NCBI GenBank assembly: GCA_032622095.1
Contig: CP136061.1
Span: forward strand, 93,059,345-93,123,344
Origin: Siphonodentalium dalli
Lineage: Eukaryota > Mollusca > Scaphopoda > Gadilida > Siphonodentaliidae
Direction: 5' to 3'
DNA: 64,000 nucleotides
The position numbers and the translations under genes are program-made. The notes under the pieces were generated by a model. The model was not told the DNA's origin and made no database searches. It saw nothing but the letters and a program-made list of their open reading frames with translations. Shown here piece after piece: positions 13,540 to 24,861 of the stretch; position 1 is the stretch's first letter; each line of letters begins with the position of its first letter.

Positions 13540-13891
13540 GTTATATCATTTCAAATCGGACGACGGATCTTTAATATTTAAAGATGCATAATCCGAAAGA
13601 ACGCTCCTAAATTACTAGTCCTTTGGCTTCGGGGGTAAGAAATATTGTATTCGAGTCCATTCGAGTTATCAGATATCGATTTTTGAATTCTTTATTTTCA
13701 CCACCTGGAATAATTGGCGGCCTAGATAATATTCGACGAGCCGACCGACATATAATATTGATACCAAATTGCGTTTAACAAAGTGTTGATATATAACACG
13801 TTTTCGAAAATGTTATACTGGAGTTAACAGTGATTACCATTATTTATTGTTAATTAATTGATTCTGATAACTAAGGCGTCTTTTGATGAAA

Positions 13892-13941
<50 letters not shown>

Positions 13942-13996
13942 CTGTTGTTGTAATCTGATGATACGGGGACTATCGATTCGGATTGTGTACCTTTAA
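13540..13996 (+). repeat. Dispersed repeat R1, copy 1, with (GTT)n microsatellite
   Basis: This segment aligns with 63125-63550 over its whole length and with the reverse complement of 42890-43140 over its middle. Shared landmarks in order are CTCCTAAATTACT, GGCTTCGG, GAGTTATCAGATAT, TTTTCACCA, GGCGGCC, TTCTGATAACT, a GTT run (13894-13950 here), ATCTGATGATA and GATTGTGTACCTTTAA. Three copies in one window mark it as an interspersed element. Its true ends are not defined, and no coding frame is shared between copies. Confidence 0.75.
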
Positions 13997-14368
13997 CGAC
14001 GTCATTTGTGGAAAATAGTTAATCGTTGTAACTTATATATAACCTGCATAATTTGACCGGCTTTAAGTATGCCTCGGTATTAATGGTCCAGATTGTGTGT
14101 GGATGGATCCGCGCGAGACGTCGCACTTCCGCGCACACTCAGTTTATTGGTTTGATATGACAGAAATAATCAAGATGCAACTATAGTGGATTAGTGCTTG
14201 GATTATTTTCTATTCCACAAGAAAACATAAGAACTCCATTTCCATAACACGATCACACTTAGATTCCCCGAGTCACTCCCGTTTGTAAATCCTTTAATGT
14301 ATTTAAGCTCGACTTGCTGCCTGGTAATATCCAGATGGAAACTATCGAGTATTCTGGGAGCTCGTGTA

Positions 14369-14396
14369 ATATATGGCACCGGATTCGCCAATCTCT
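14369..14396 (-). repeat. 28-bp exact repeat, copy 1
   Basis: Starts ATATATGGCACCGGATTCGC and is identical to 16548-16575. Read on the minus strand, both copies follow an AG and could encode IGESGAIY before the sequences diverge. A minus-strand frame continues at 14203-14391 but begins at TTG, not ATG. This may be a duplicated exon fragment. Confidence 0.6.
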
Positions 14397-14490
14397 AGCA
14401 GAGCGCACCATTCATGCTTTCTTTCTGACTATATAACCGGCTGGGTACAAGTCTGTGTTTCTATATTTAGCATGTGATTTTCCGGCAAAA

Positions 14491-14634
14491 ATGGCGGAAC
14501 CAGATTGCTCCAAAGTCAAATTTTATATGTGTTTGAGAACAATTCCCACACTAAAACATGATAGAATGAAAAATCAGAGCGGTAGTTTTGTTGACGATTT
14601 TCGCAAGCTACTCGTCAAAATTGCAGCAAGTTAG
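14491..14634 (+). CDS. Candidate small ORF or first coding exon, unrecognised product
   Basis: A 47-codon frame starts at an ATG in strong context (AAAATGGCGG) and reads MAEPDCSKVKFYMCLRTIPT, then a basic stretch and SFVDDFRKLLVKIAAS before TAG. Composition looks more like protein than the surrounding shadow frames: mixed charge, few stops nearby, a typical MAEP-type start. I do not recognise the family. Forty-eight bases after the stop lies CAG|GTGCGT, a good splice-donor match, preceded by another ATG (CAATGTCGTACAG). So there are three readings: a small protein; a coding exon whose donor precedes the stop; or an upstream frame in the 5' exon of a gene whose main start is near 14672. The motif ATGGCGG also fits the YY1-type element common at animal gene starts. 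No downstream exon can be assigned with confidence. Confidence 0.3.
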   Translation: MAEPDCSKVKFYMCLRTIPTLKHDRMKNQSGSFVDDFRKLLVKIAAS

Positions 14635-15962
14635 AACTCTTGTGTTTGACTTGCCGTTCGAGTTGTGGCAATGTCGTACAGGTGCGTTTATAATTGTGTG
14701 TTGATAAAATAATCGGAGAACCGAATCACACCATTTCGAAATATAGTTCTTCGGTTTTAGTGGGACTTTTAAAAAATAAGGTCCAAAATTTATACAAATT
14801 TTGTTCGATATTTTGTGTGCTTAACAAGGGCAAGACCACCACATGTAGGTGAAATGTCGCCGGTAGCAGCGGTCTTATCGAGTCGTCAAGGGAGGTAAAC
14901 CCTGCATGGAGTTTGCGGATTCGTCACATTTATAGTGGCACTGAGACGCCAGTCTTCCATTGTGTGGGTACTATACAGACAGTCACGCTGGGCCGAAAAC
15001 TCTTTTTGCCAATTTGTTGGCCAATTCTGATTTTTTTTTTCCAATTTACAAAACTTTGGCCAAATTAAATCCCTTCTCTTATACTGATGATAATGAATAG
15101 TTATGTTTTATTTAACATCTAACATGCAATATAATTAAGTCCTTAGCTTATTTAATCCCACCATTGTTACCTGACAATATACCACAACCCACTATTTACC
15201 ATTCAGCCTGATAACAAAGGATTCATTAGTGTTAATCCTCATTACTGTTTTGTTACATTGTTTGATAGTGCACGGTCATGGGTGACTTTTGTTACCCATT
15301 AAGCTGTATCGCCTAACCAATTAGCAGATGATCAAACGTACTATAAATTTGATTCTAATGTCGCTCCCGTTACAAAATATATAATCACGATTATAAAAAT
15401 AATCAATTTTATGATCGAAGAAATCGATTAAAATAGATTTGAGGTTCCCCGACATGTTGCAATGACGTATGTTTACGTACATGCGCAGTATTAAGATTAC
15501 TCCATCTTGAATTTGAATTACGAAAATACTCTATTTTTTGGCAAACATAAGTCCAAAATTTCTTTGATTACAAGATTAATTTTCCCACCATCCCTCCCCA
15601 TTATTCTGTTAGCAGCTTGAGATTTATGTTCCATCTCACACTAGTTAGTTTTCTTGAAGTTCACAACTTCTTATAATATCTGTGATCATTATAATTAATA
15701 CAATATGTTATTGATGCCAGATATGTTTAGTGATCATAGTTACATATTATAAAGTGGGAGAGGCGGTTATTGCCCACCACCTTCTTGACAATATATATTT
15801 TGTTCACGTTGACTATTGGTTGTATACGTTTATAATTATAAGCAGCCCATTTGAATCTGAACTGTGTGTTTGTTGTCAATGAACAAAATTATCCTTTAGT
15901 GCCCCTCTTGTCTTTGTATATAGCCATAATTAAGATTCTGAAGATCATAAATGTTTTTTTAA
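14635..15962. other. Unassigned sequence, possible intron
   Basis: Possible splice donor at 14682/14683 as described for the preceding frame. Beyond it the sequence is AT-rich with no repeat or open frame that I can name. Confidence 0.35.
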
Positions 15963-16214
15963 TTAGATTTCCGATGTTGGGTTAAAAAAAACTTTGGCCA
16001 AATCAAATTCGATAAACCCAGCATTTACAGATGTGTCGTTAAAGGTGACTCGACCCAACTTCTGTCCAACTGTTGGAAAGTTCATGCCCGCCACAACGTC
16101 CGTGGGACATTTCAGACTAACATAGATTAAAATTATTCTCATAATTTTCTTTAAACGAGTATTTAATGCGAACATTGTTGTTTTCGTGTCGCATAGTTGT
16201 TCACTGTTGGTCAA
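15963..16214 (-). CDS. Possible terminal coding exon, unrecognised
   Basis: The minus-strand frame ends with a stretch of protein-like composition, CPTDVVAGMNFPTVGQKLGR then VTFNDTSVNAGFIEFDLAKV and FFNPTSEI, before a stop. Codon third positions vary as in real coding sequence. The upstream part (FALNTRLKKIMRIILIYV) looks like translated intron, and TTTTAATCTATGTTAG just before codon S of SLKCPTD could be a splice acceptor. I do not recognise a family. It may equally be a chance frame. The adjoining MITE at 16257-16497 separates it from a second protein-like frame upstream on the same strand. Confidence 0.25.
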   Translation of the reverse strand: MTNSEQLCDTKTTMFALNTRLKKIMRIILIYVSLKCPTDVVAGMNFPTVGQKLGRVTFNDTSVNAGFIEFDLAKVFFNPTSEI

Positions 16215-16256
16215 TTTGTTAGACTGAACATGGACTTAATTTGGAAATTTTGTTTA

Positions 16257-16497
16257 CCCTGTGCCAATGCATTCTCTTATATATGCGAGTCGACCATAGG
16301 TCGCCTCGCATATATAAGAGAATGCATTGGCCTAACAATTTTTTATCATTTTTTTTAAAGAATAATTATAAAATTGTTAAAGAATACAAGAAAAAATTAT
16401 TAAAATTGTAAAAAATTGTTAGGGCAATGCATTCTCTTATATATTCGAGGCGACCTATGGTCGACTCGCATATATAAGAGAATGCATTGGCACAGGG
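16257..16497. mobile_element. Palindromic MITE, solo inner form, TA-flanked
   Basis: Begins CCCTGTGCCAATGCATTCTC and ends with the reverse complement GAATGCATTGGCACAGGG, with TA on both sides (16255-16256, 16498-16499). Each half is a ~70-nt near-perfect hairpin (stem built on TCTCTTATATATGCGAG, ATA-type loop). The two hairpins are joined by an AT-rich linker. The five TTAA-flanked copies elsewhere in the window carry this same core between extra outer arms, so this copy represents the core alone. Confidence 0.85.
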
Positions 16498-16547
16498 TAA
16501 AAAAAATCCCGACTCAAGTTACGACTGGATTTTATATGGCGGGTCAC

Positions 16548-16575
16548 ATATATGGCACCGGATTCGCCAATCTCT
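16548..16575 (-). repeat. 28-bp exact repeat, copy 2
   Basis: Identical to 14369-14396. On the minus strand the copy is preceded by TTCTCAACAG, which looks like a splice acceptor, and the frame continues IGESGAIYVTRHIKSSRN before running into the MITE at 16497. Possible exon fragment. Confidence 0.55.
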
Positions 16576-16576
16576 G

Positions 16577-16619
16577 TTGAGAATGCCCAAATGGGCGTTG
16601 GTTTGGGCATTCTCAACAG
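16577..16619. repeat. Short inverted repeat
   Basis: GTTGAGAATGCCCA at the left pairs with TGGGCATTCTCAAC at the right around a ~14-nt loop. It could be a hairpin or the core of a small MITE. Confidence 0.7.
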
Positions 16620-16735
16620 TTGTAAAGCCTGAGGTACCAGCTGTAAAATCCGACAACAAGGTTGTGCCAATGGAACCTTTTTTGTAAATGTCAAAGGCAC
16701 TAATGGCCTTGGTTAATTAAGAAAACCCAGGCCCT

Positions 16736-17090
16736 GATCGCATCGGATTCAATACATTCCCAGGCCCTGATCGCATCGGATTCAATACATTCCCAGGCCC
16801 TGATCGCATCGGATTCAATACATTCACAGGCCCTGATCGCATCGGATTCAATACATTCCCAGGCCCTGATCGCATCGGATTCAATACATTCCCAGGCCCT
16901 GATCGCATCGGATTCAACACATTCCCAGGCCCTGATCGCATCGGATTCAACACATTCCCAGGCCCTGATCGCATCGGATTCAACACATTCCCAGGCCCTG
17001 ATCGCATCGGATTCAACACATTCCCAGGCCCTGATCGCATCGGATTCAACACATTCCCAGGCCCTGATCGCATCGGATTCAATATATTCC
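16736..17090. repeat. 33-bp minisatellite, about 11 copies, open on the minus strand
   Basis: Units of exactly 33 bp begin CCCAGGCCCTGATCGCATCG and end TTCAAYACATT. Because 33 is a multiple of three, the minus strand stays open for ~121 codons and reads (NPMRSGPGNVL)n. Copies 1-5 carry AATACATT and copies 6-10 carry AACACATT, so the array grew in two blocks; one unit has a single change giving Val for Gly. The near identity is better explained by recent tandem expansion than by coding. Confidence 0.9.
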
Positions 17091-18194
17091 CACGCAGCTG
17101 GTCAGTTTCCGTTTTATAGCACCAAAGTTAACCCTTTCTACACTGAATACTCACTGACGAGTAGTTCCCATGGGAAATGTTTTTATATCTGAACATTTCC
17201 CACTTATATGAATATGAATCAATCTGCTCTGGTAGTGTCTGCCGTCTGCTTTTATTTATTAACTGAACACTCCTCTAAAAGAATAATAGACCGTTCCAGT
17301 GAATAATGTTATAACTGAATTTGAAAATCCATTTAGTGACTAAAGGGTTAAACGGACATGCCTCCGACGTGTCTTTGCTCAGTCTGTTGAATACATGGAT
17401 ATTATCTTGCAGATGATGCCCGTTGGGGCTGTCAAACTTGTAACTTCAATTGACAATTTATTGGTCAATACTCAATACATCACAAATATGAGAACCAACC
17501 CTGTGGATTAGAACCGCTGTCAAATCGCATCTTGTCAGAAACGCATCATCAGCCTTGTTTTATTATTGTTTTTTATCATTTACAGACGGTCGACTCATCA
17601 GGGGTATTTATAGTGGGGTACGGTGCTCCCAGAAGCATTCGATTATGACAATAAACACGAATAAAACACCAACAAACGGGTCATTTAAACAACCGGTCAT
17701 CGATAACACTCAATCATCACAAGTGTTACTGCAAACGTCTGTCGCGCAATATTTACGTTTGTCAAAACGGCACGCAATAGATGTTTTATTCGCTCCATCA
17801 TACGAGAGTATATCGACAGCTTTTCTGGTATTTACATTCTTCGTGATCAAAAACCCGCAGAAACAAAAACCAAAAATATGAGAATTTTTTTTATTAAAGA
17901 TACAAAACAAAATCAATAGAAAAACGAAAACAAAACAATAATCAGCAAAAATAGCCTGCGCATAATAGTATATATAGTGTATAATGTATTGGGTGTGCAT
18001 ATTGTGCGTGCTGCAAATAAACTTGGAGAATGAAATATAAATCAGATAGTGAGGCAGTGAAACTGGAACCCTGTGACATGTTTTTCAAAAGGATTGATGC
18101 TATATCCCACGTGAGTGGTTAGAGTACACTCTGACTTAGTGTCATGCGTTGTTCCCATGAGTGTCCGCTTTGTGCAAACGTCTGTTGCGCAATA
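17091..18194. other. Unassigned sequence with a small duplicated motif
   Basis: CAAACGTCTGTYGCGCAATATTTACG occurs near 17733 and near 18175, a short repeat ahead of family Y. Frames at 17555-17881 (plus) and 17710-18000 (minus) have no recognisable domain. Confidence 0.4.
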
Positions 18195-18744
18195 TTTACG
18201 ACCTTTGTAGACCTCCCCCACCCCAGGACTCAACTTGACCCCACTAATTGTCTTCCTTAATGTCTCCTCGATATGTGTTCGGTTGTTAGCAAAAACGTCA
18301 AGAGGCCGCAGAGATTCCAGAGTCCAGACAAGATGACTGTATATGCACCAGGTCTCTTTGATCTCCATTATATATATCAAAATAATATCACACGCTGTTT
18401 AATTGTCAACTGGATTATCTATGATAATATGTCAGAAATTAGTCAAAAATCCGACACCAACATCCAATATGGCGGCCGAAATGTGACAAAGTGCTAAATG
18501 TTCGACATTTCACCACCTAACTTTTGTCTCTGTGGTGAAAGATGGGCACCTTTGTGTGATTTTATACATTTATCGTATAGAAGAAAACATGGGAATCTTA
18601 GCTCGAGTTTATACTTTTAGCTTACAGGAGAGCCATTTACGCACACACTGAGACAATAACATTATTTTCTTTGGCGCTTCGCATATTATCGGACCACCAT
18701 TAGTGATTAGCAGCACGGCAGTCCCTCTAATTACTGTTGGCCTA

Positions 18745-19213
18745 TTAACCCTTTACCCAACAGAACGGCCCTGTGCCAATGCATTCTCTTATATATGCGA
18801 GTCGACCATAGGTCGCCTCGCATATATAAGAGAATTCATTGGCTTAACACATATTAAAAATGATAAAATTGTCAAAGAATGTAGAAAAATATTATAAAAA
18901 TTAAAAATTAAAAACAATGTAAGAAAAAATTATAAAATTGTTAAAGAATGTAAGAAAAATGGTAAAAAGTGTTAAAAAAAGTTTTTTTTAGGCCAATGCA
19001 TTCTCTTATATATGCGAGGCGACCTATGGTCGACTCGCATATATAAGAGAATGCATTGGCACAGGTCATAACTGTAAACATCACAATGTGGTCAATGAAC
19101 CGGTTCCAATGATATCCATATTTGTATGGTGTTATTGAGACAGACCGAAGATATTTTAGGCTGTTGAAGCTTTATTTGGGCGTTTTTGGCCGGTTTGTTG
19201 GGTAAAGCGTTAA
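18745..19213 (+). mobile_element. TTAA MITE family 1, copy A
   Basis: TTAA then CCCTTTACCCAACAGAACGG on the left; GGCCGGTTTGTTGGGTAAAG then CGTTAA on the right. The paired TTAA and CCCTTT ends place it with piggyBac-like non-autonomous elements. The core holds two ~70-nt hairpins with the TCTCTTATATATGCGAG stem. The right arm includes CCATATTTGTATGG and AGACAGACCGAAGATATTTT. Just outside, ~57-bp arms (about 18654-18710 and 19210-19267, shared motif ATGGTGGTCCGATAAT on the right) form an inverted repeat, so the insertion lies in the loop of an older palindrome. Confidence 0.85.
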
Positions 19214-19375
19214 TCACTGATGGTGGTCCGATAATGCAGCGAAACGCCCGAGAAAATCATGTTGTTATTATTATCAAGTACCGTATTATTTTTAGTTGAT
19301 GTTTGTATTCGCCAGCAAAGCTATTTCAGTTGAATATGACTATTGTAAACATTTTTACCAGTCATGTGACGTGTT

Positions 19376-19410
19376 GGGCCGATAATGAGTTGACAGCTCA
19401 CTATCGGCCC
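19376..19410. repeat. Short GC-rich hairpin
   Basis: GGGCCGATAATGAG pairs with CTCACTATCGGCCC with a ~7-nt loop. CACGTGAC-type sequence flanks it on both sides (TCATGTGACGTG and CGTCACGTGACGTG). Confidence 0.65.
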
Positions 19411-20335
19411 TTCCGTCACGTGACGTGTTGACCTCACATTACGAGTTGATCATTACCGTATATTATTACCCAGATAAACAGTGACACTGTGAATAGAACG
19501 CCACATAAAGTGGTCATAATATGCATTCCTGTCTGGACAGTTTTGCCCAAGATCACAATTGCCGGTATACCGATCACAGACGAATCGACGCTAATCACGT
19601 GATATCTTTTTCGAATCAATATCTATATAAAAATCCACCCATTCAGATACAAGGGTTACAATTTATATTATACTTGTGTTGAAGAATATTAAACCAAATC
19701 CTAGATGGCGGCCAAAATGACGACCCGAAATTGAAATAAAATCACCGAAATAAAATCGCTGATGTTCGCACTATTGAGCGGTATTATCACGACAACTCCA
19801 CCCATACTTACTGTTGCGAGTTGGTAGTACTGAAGTGAAATACTTTCCTTATATCTCATCCAACAAAAGTTCCCCCAAATCCAAGATGACGCCAAAACTG
19901 GCGCACATAATTTTAAAAAAAATAACCGAAAATCCCTAATATTCTCATCAGTGGGCGTTATTGCCATGACAAATCCATACATGCTTACAGTTGATTTGGA
20001 AATACCATATATCTCCTACAAGGAACAGCTTCCCAATTACAAGATGGTTGCAAAAATGGTGACGGAAATTTGAAAACACGTTGATTTCCCTTTACCTTCT
20101 TTCAATGGGCATTATTAACACATGAATTCGACCCATATTTAATTGTGAGTAAGGAACATTGTGTAGTGTTCATTTGAGATGGCCAATTTTATGCCCATGC
20201 AAATATGGCGTCCACTGGTGGCCAGAAATATAAAATACGTCGATAGTTTCAATTTATAATTTCCACTGTTGTCATAATGTCAATACGTACAACTGTATAG
20301 ACACAACGGTGCATAAATCATCTACCGATTCCTAT

Positions 20336-20664
20336 TTAACCCTTTACCCAACAAAACGGCCAAAACCGGCCAACTAAAGCTTCAACAGCCTAAAATATCT
20401 TCGGTCTGTCTCAATAGAACCATACAAATATGGATATCATTGGAACCGGCTCATTGACCACATTGTGATGGTTACAGTTATGCCCTGCATATATAAGAGA
20501 ATGCATTGGCCTAAAAAAAACAAATTCTACATTCTTTGACAATTTTATAATTTTTAATATGTTAAGCCAATGCATTCTCTTATATATGCGAGGCGACCTA
20601 TGGTCGACTCGCATATATAAGAGAATGCATTGGCACAGGGCCCTTCTGTTGGGTAAAGGGTTAA
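20336..20664 (-). mobile_element. TTAA MITE family 1, copy B, internally deleted
   Basis: TTAACCCTTTACCCAACAAA opens it and TTGGGTAAAGGGTTAA closes it. It is inverted relative to copy A. One of the two core hairpins is reduced to a half (GCATATATAAGAGAATGCAT at ~20487), so the copy is shorter than the others. Confidence 0.85.
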
Positions 20665-20911
20665 AACGTCTTCAGACGCATAGCGCAGGTAGTAGCATCT
20701 TGTTGGAAAATATCACGGCCAGGCTGATCTGATACACACCTTGTAATGACATATATGTCAGATCCACAACGCGTAAATGTCCCTTGTAATACCCCTTAAA
20801 CACAACAGACAGGTTAGCATTATGAGGCAATGTATTTAAATGAAAATATAAAAATACTTTTAAAGTTTAGTACATGAACATGACAGAGAGACGACACGCG
20901 AACTTGAGAAC

Positions 20912-21311
20912 TGAACCCTTTACCCAACAGAACGGCCCTGTGCCAATGCATTCTCTTATATATGCGAGTCGACCATAGGTCGCCTCGCATATATAAGAGA
21001 ATGTATTGGCTTAACACATTAAAAATTATAAAATTGTTAAAGAATGTAAGAAAAAATGGTAAAAAGTGTTAAAAAAAGATTTTGTTTAGGCCAATGCATT
21101 CTCTTATATATGCGAGGCGACATATGGTCGACTCGCATATATAAGAGAATGCATTGGCACAGGGCATAACTGTAACTATCACAATGTGGTCAAGGAGCCG
21201 GTTCCAATGATATCCATATTTGTATGGTTCTATTGAGACAGACCGAAGATATTTTAGGCTGTTGAAGCTTTATTTGGTCGGTTTTGGCCGTTTTGTTGGG
21301 TAAAGGGTTAA
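20912..21311 (+). mobile_element. TTAA MITE family 1, copy C
   Basis: Right end GTTGGGTAAAGGG plus TTAA (21308-21311). The left duplication reads TGAA (20912-20915), one mutation from TTAA. Both core hairpins are intact apart from single changes. Confidence 0.85.
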
Positions 21312-21601
21312 GCTAATGTCGGTGTCTTCTCAAAAGAATGCAGCCATTGCAGCTTTCCTTATGTACTAAGATTGTATTTTCACCTCGTTTTGAAGCCGTT
21401 CTGAATTAGCTGGATCAGGCGTGTAGTCTCAAAGACGATGCCTTGTATAGCTTGGTGATGTCATTCAAAAAAGAAGGTATGCGTTGGATAGTGGTCGATA
21501 TGGTTCAAGACAATCTGAATGACATGTTCAACGCGACGAACAGCTAGAGGAATGTTGCATTGGTGTTCTTACAATCAGTTCATCATACGTTGGGTACACT
21601 G

Positions 21602-22781
21602 CAGGGTTGGGGCGATTACATGCCAATGTAATCGATTCGATTACAATTACTTTTGATTTACATGATTATGATTACGATTACTGATTACATTTTTTTGAAT
21701 GTAATCGATTACGATTACAATAACTTTAGTAAATGTAATCGATTACTTTTTGATTACATCTGATTACAATTGTTAGTTTCCAACCATTCTGATCGCATAG
21801 GAATAAATAATGAAATAATTAAAAATAACATATCAAATTTGATTGAATAAAGACATCACTGCATAACATGGAAACAAGAAACGACTGAAACAATAGAAAG
21901 AAGCAACCAATAAACATATAAACTTTTTACATTTACATGTATTGGAAAGGTTTCATCATGAAGTTATGCACCAACTTATTGGGAATACATTATGTTTTAT
22001 ATGTATTTATTTATGTAAATACATTTAAATATATTTTTAATTTTCTTACATGCATTCAAACTAACGCATACTATTTATGAAAATATCACCAGAAGCAATT
22101 ATAAATTATTTGCATGTTCTGTTAGATGCAATACTCAACACAATGAAGATAACACTAATATTTATTTGATGATCATCCGTTGTTAATCCTGATGAGGATT
22201 AAATGAGGTTTAACTCCATGGGTGCAGTAAATGACAAACCAGCTAATTAGGTCTACCGATGTACATCACACCTGCTTTGTTCGGTTAATTAGCCCTATTG
22301 TACCAGTGTGACTCTACGGCCATTGTCTTCAGTAGTCAATTTAATCCTAATTTAAGTCGGCTAGCCTATTTATTCATATTAGAACATTTCATTGTCTGTA
22401 TCACAAGTTTATTGCCATCCATGCTGTATTCAACAATTGTGTGTTGTTATCTGTGTCCACTGCCAGAATGTACATACACACTGTACCACTAACATAACAC
22501 ATGAGAAAATTGTACTAACTTTTTAACATGTTGTTTGTATCTTTGCACACTCCACAGTACCACATTATGAGCCTATGAATGTCCAATAGCCATTCATATG
22601 GATATTTTAGTAAAAGTAATCAAAATGTAATCATGATTACAGGTACATTTGTAAGTAATCGATTACGATTACGATTACTTGTAATCAAGAAATGTCATGA
22701 TTACTGATTACAGACGATTACTCCAAATTATGTAATCGATTACTTTGATTACAATTACTGATTACGATTACCCCAACCCTG
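21602..22781. mobile_element. hAT-type non-autonomous element with perfect 8-bp target duplication
   Basis: The ends are CAGGGTTGGGG at 21602 and CCCCAACCCTG at 22781, and both are flanked by GTACACTG (21594-21601 and 22782-22789). Eight-base duplications and CAGGG-type ends are typical of hAT elements. The family-Y copy near 57310 reads ACGTTGGGTACACCAAGTG without any insert, so the uninterrupted site can be seen. Each subterminal zone (about 21610-21770 and 22610-22770) is packed with GTAATCGATTACGATTAC repeats; subterminal repeats of this kind are where hAT transposases bind. The ~800-bp centre has no transposase frame. It must rely on a transposase from elsewhere. Confidence 0.93.
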
Positions 22782-22857
22782 GTACACTGAATGGTTTCTT
22801 GGTAACACCACCATGATACCAGACAATGTGTCTGGGACATAACCACCATCTTCTAAG

Positions 22858-23211
22858 TTATCCCGTAGGATCATAATGGCATATCTCACGCTCGACTTTT
22901 GAAGGATATTCCCTAACGTTCACAACCATTGCGTACATACTATGAATTATTCTTGATACAAACATTGAAATATATGCACCATATTTCCTGCCATTTTCTT
23001 GAATCCTTCTTGGAGCCCACTGGTTTGACTCTGTGTCTGAATGCTGGCATAAACACACTTTTTTTGTAGACACCATTGTTGAGTATGTGACATGTGGAAC
23101 GGATGGTCCAGGACCAACTATTTTCTTAGCATCTATATATGACTGATGCTTTTCAGCTTTACATCGTTGAATCTTGAATGCGTAGTCCCAAATGGGGTAT
23201 GAGCAATCCAT
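22858..23211 (-). pseudogene. Fossil ORF of the family-Y repeat
   Basis: A 117-codon minus-strand frame contains IQENGRKYGAYISMFVSRII near its end. The paralogous stretch of the second locus (about 57435-57520, minus strand) translates in the same frame to IQENVRNCGAFISLCV, a stop, then RTIYSL. Similarity kept at protein level between two old copies suggests that this part once encoded protein, perhaps the element's own enzyme. I cannot name a domain or see a catalytic triad. The frame is broken in the second copy and has no long continuation here. Confidence 0.35.
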
Positions 23212-24471
23212 TGCAGAATGTGAACTTCACAGTTTGAACAATTTTAAGATTCGTAAAATCCTTATGATCATGACCAGAAATAGAACATCGTGCACATATG
23301 GTTTATTTACTTTTACAATGTCCCTGGCCATGGCCATAGCCCTGGCATATAAAACTTCGCAATGGATTTGGAACATATGTACTTAAATTCATCTTCATAT
23401 ACCCAACCTGCAATGTCGGTGGATGTTCGCACCGATTGAAGATCGGAAAATAACTGTTCAACTGAACCTTTTGACCATCAACTGTCTTCGTAAATCTACG
23501 GACTTCTGTAACTCCCTGCTAACTTAGCCAATATCTCTGTCTCAGAAGAATCAGCTATATCACGAGTTCTGAACGCACCTCTGCTACTGTTCAATGTCTT
23601 TGTGGAGTTAGTAACACTGGTGTTTGCGCAATAGATATTAATTGCACAAGAGCGTCAGCTTGAATTTTTCATGAACATTCGATCAGAAGAGAGTCACTGA
23701 GAGGCCCAGTCCTGATCGGTTTGAATGATTTAATTGTCCGGCTATGCTTTGGAGCGTTTTATGCGGTCTCTTGACATTTGGATCAAAACCAAGTACAAAG
23801 TACTGAGGATAGACCTCAGCATCAGGGAACCTGGCGGGTGGTAATTCTGACGATTATGTTTGTTATGAGTTGCCATATGAAAATCAAATAATCGACAACT
23901 AGTCCAGCAGTCGCCTCGGACTACCCTTCGAATTATGGTAGGGCCAAAGACTGGTCCATAGCTGACGCGGTGACCCGTTTAGCCACTGCATATAGCATCC
24001 TCCTGGTACCTCGCCACAGTGAAACAGGCCAGAACAGTATACAATTGAAACATTTAACAGTGATGAAGACGAAATGTAAACATAATGACACGAAAGAAAC
24101 ATACATGAAATACAGAAGACACAGCTAGACACCATAAACATAATAGAACACATGGCAGAAATCTGAAACACCGTGGAGAGGCGTGACTAGCCGATTGATT
24201 GAGCCGGGTCAATTCAACCACCCGTAGAGATGTAGGACAAAAGATAACTATGACCTAAGCCGTATCCGCATGTCGATGCCTCGCGTTCTACGCCGGGCCC
24301 ACCCGCGGTGGATTACTCAGACGGACGAAGAGATGGAAGCTGGTCCAGATAATTCTTAGTGTGGCTAATCAGAATCATCGGTTCTCAGGTAAATGTTCTG
24401 AATCTTGAAAGCCAAGAACATCAATATGTGGCGCATCTACGACCATTATCGGCTCTTACTCTTAACCCTTT

Positions 24472-24861
24472 ACCCAACAAACCGGCCAAAAACGCCCAAA
24501 TAAAGGTGCAACAGCCTAAATTATCTTGGGTCTGTCTCAATAAAACCATACAAATATGGATATCATTGGAACCGGCTCATTGACCATATTGTGATGGTTA
24601 CAGTTATGCCCTGTGCCAAAGCATTCTCTTATATATGCGAGTCGACCATAGGTCGCCTCGCATATATAAGAGAATGCATTGGCCTAACAAAAATCTTTTT
24701 TTAACACTTTTTACCATTTTTTCTTACATTCTTTAACAATTTTATAATTTTTAATGTGTTAAGCCAATGCATTCTCTTATATATGCGAGGCGACCTATGG
24801 TCGACTCGCAAATATAAGAGAATGCATTGGCACAGGGCCCTTCTGTTGGGTAAAGGGTTAA
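24472..24861 (-). mobile_element. TTAA MITE family 1, copy D
   Basis: TTAACCCTTTACCCAACAAA at the left, TTGGGTAAAGGGTTAA at the right, two core hairpins, inverted relative to copy A. It interrupts family-Y sequence that continues in the other copy near 58440-58480. Confidence 0.88.

Noticed and set aside
16717-17082. 121-codon (NPMRSGPGNVL)n protein
   Set aside because: The open frame is a by-product of a 33-bp period. There is no flanking coding evidence strong enough to call a gene.
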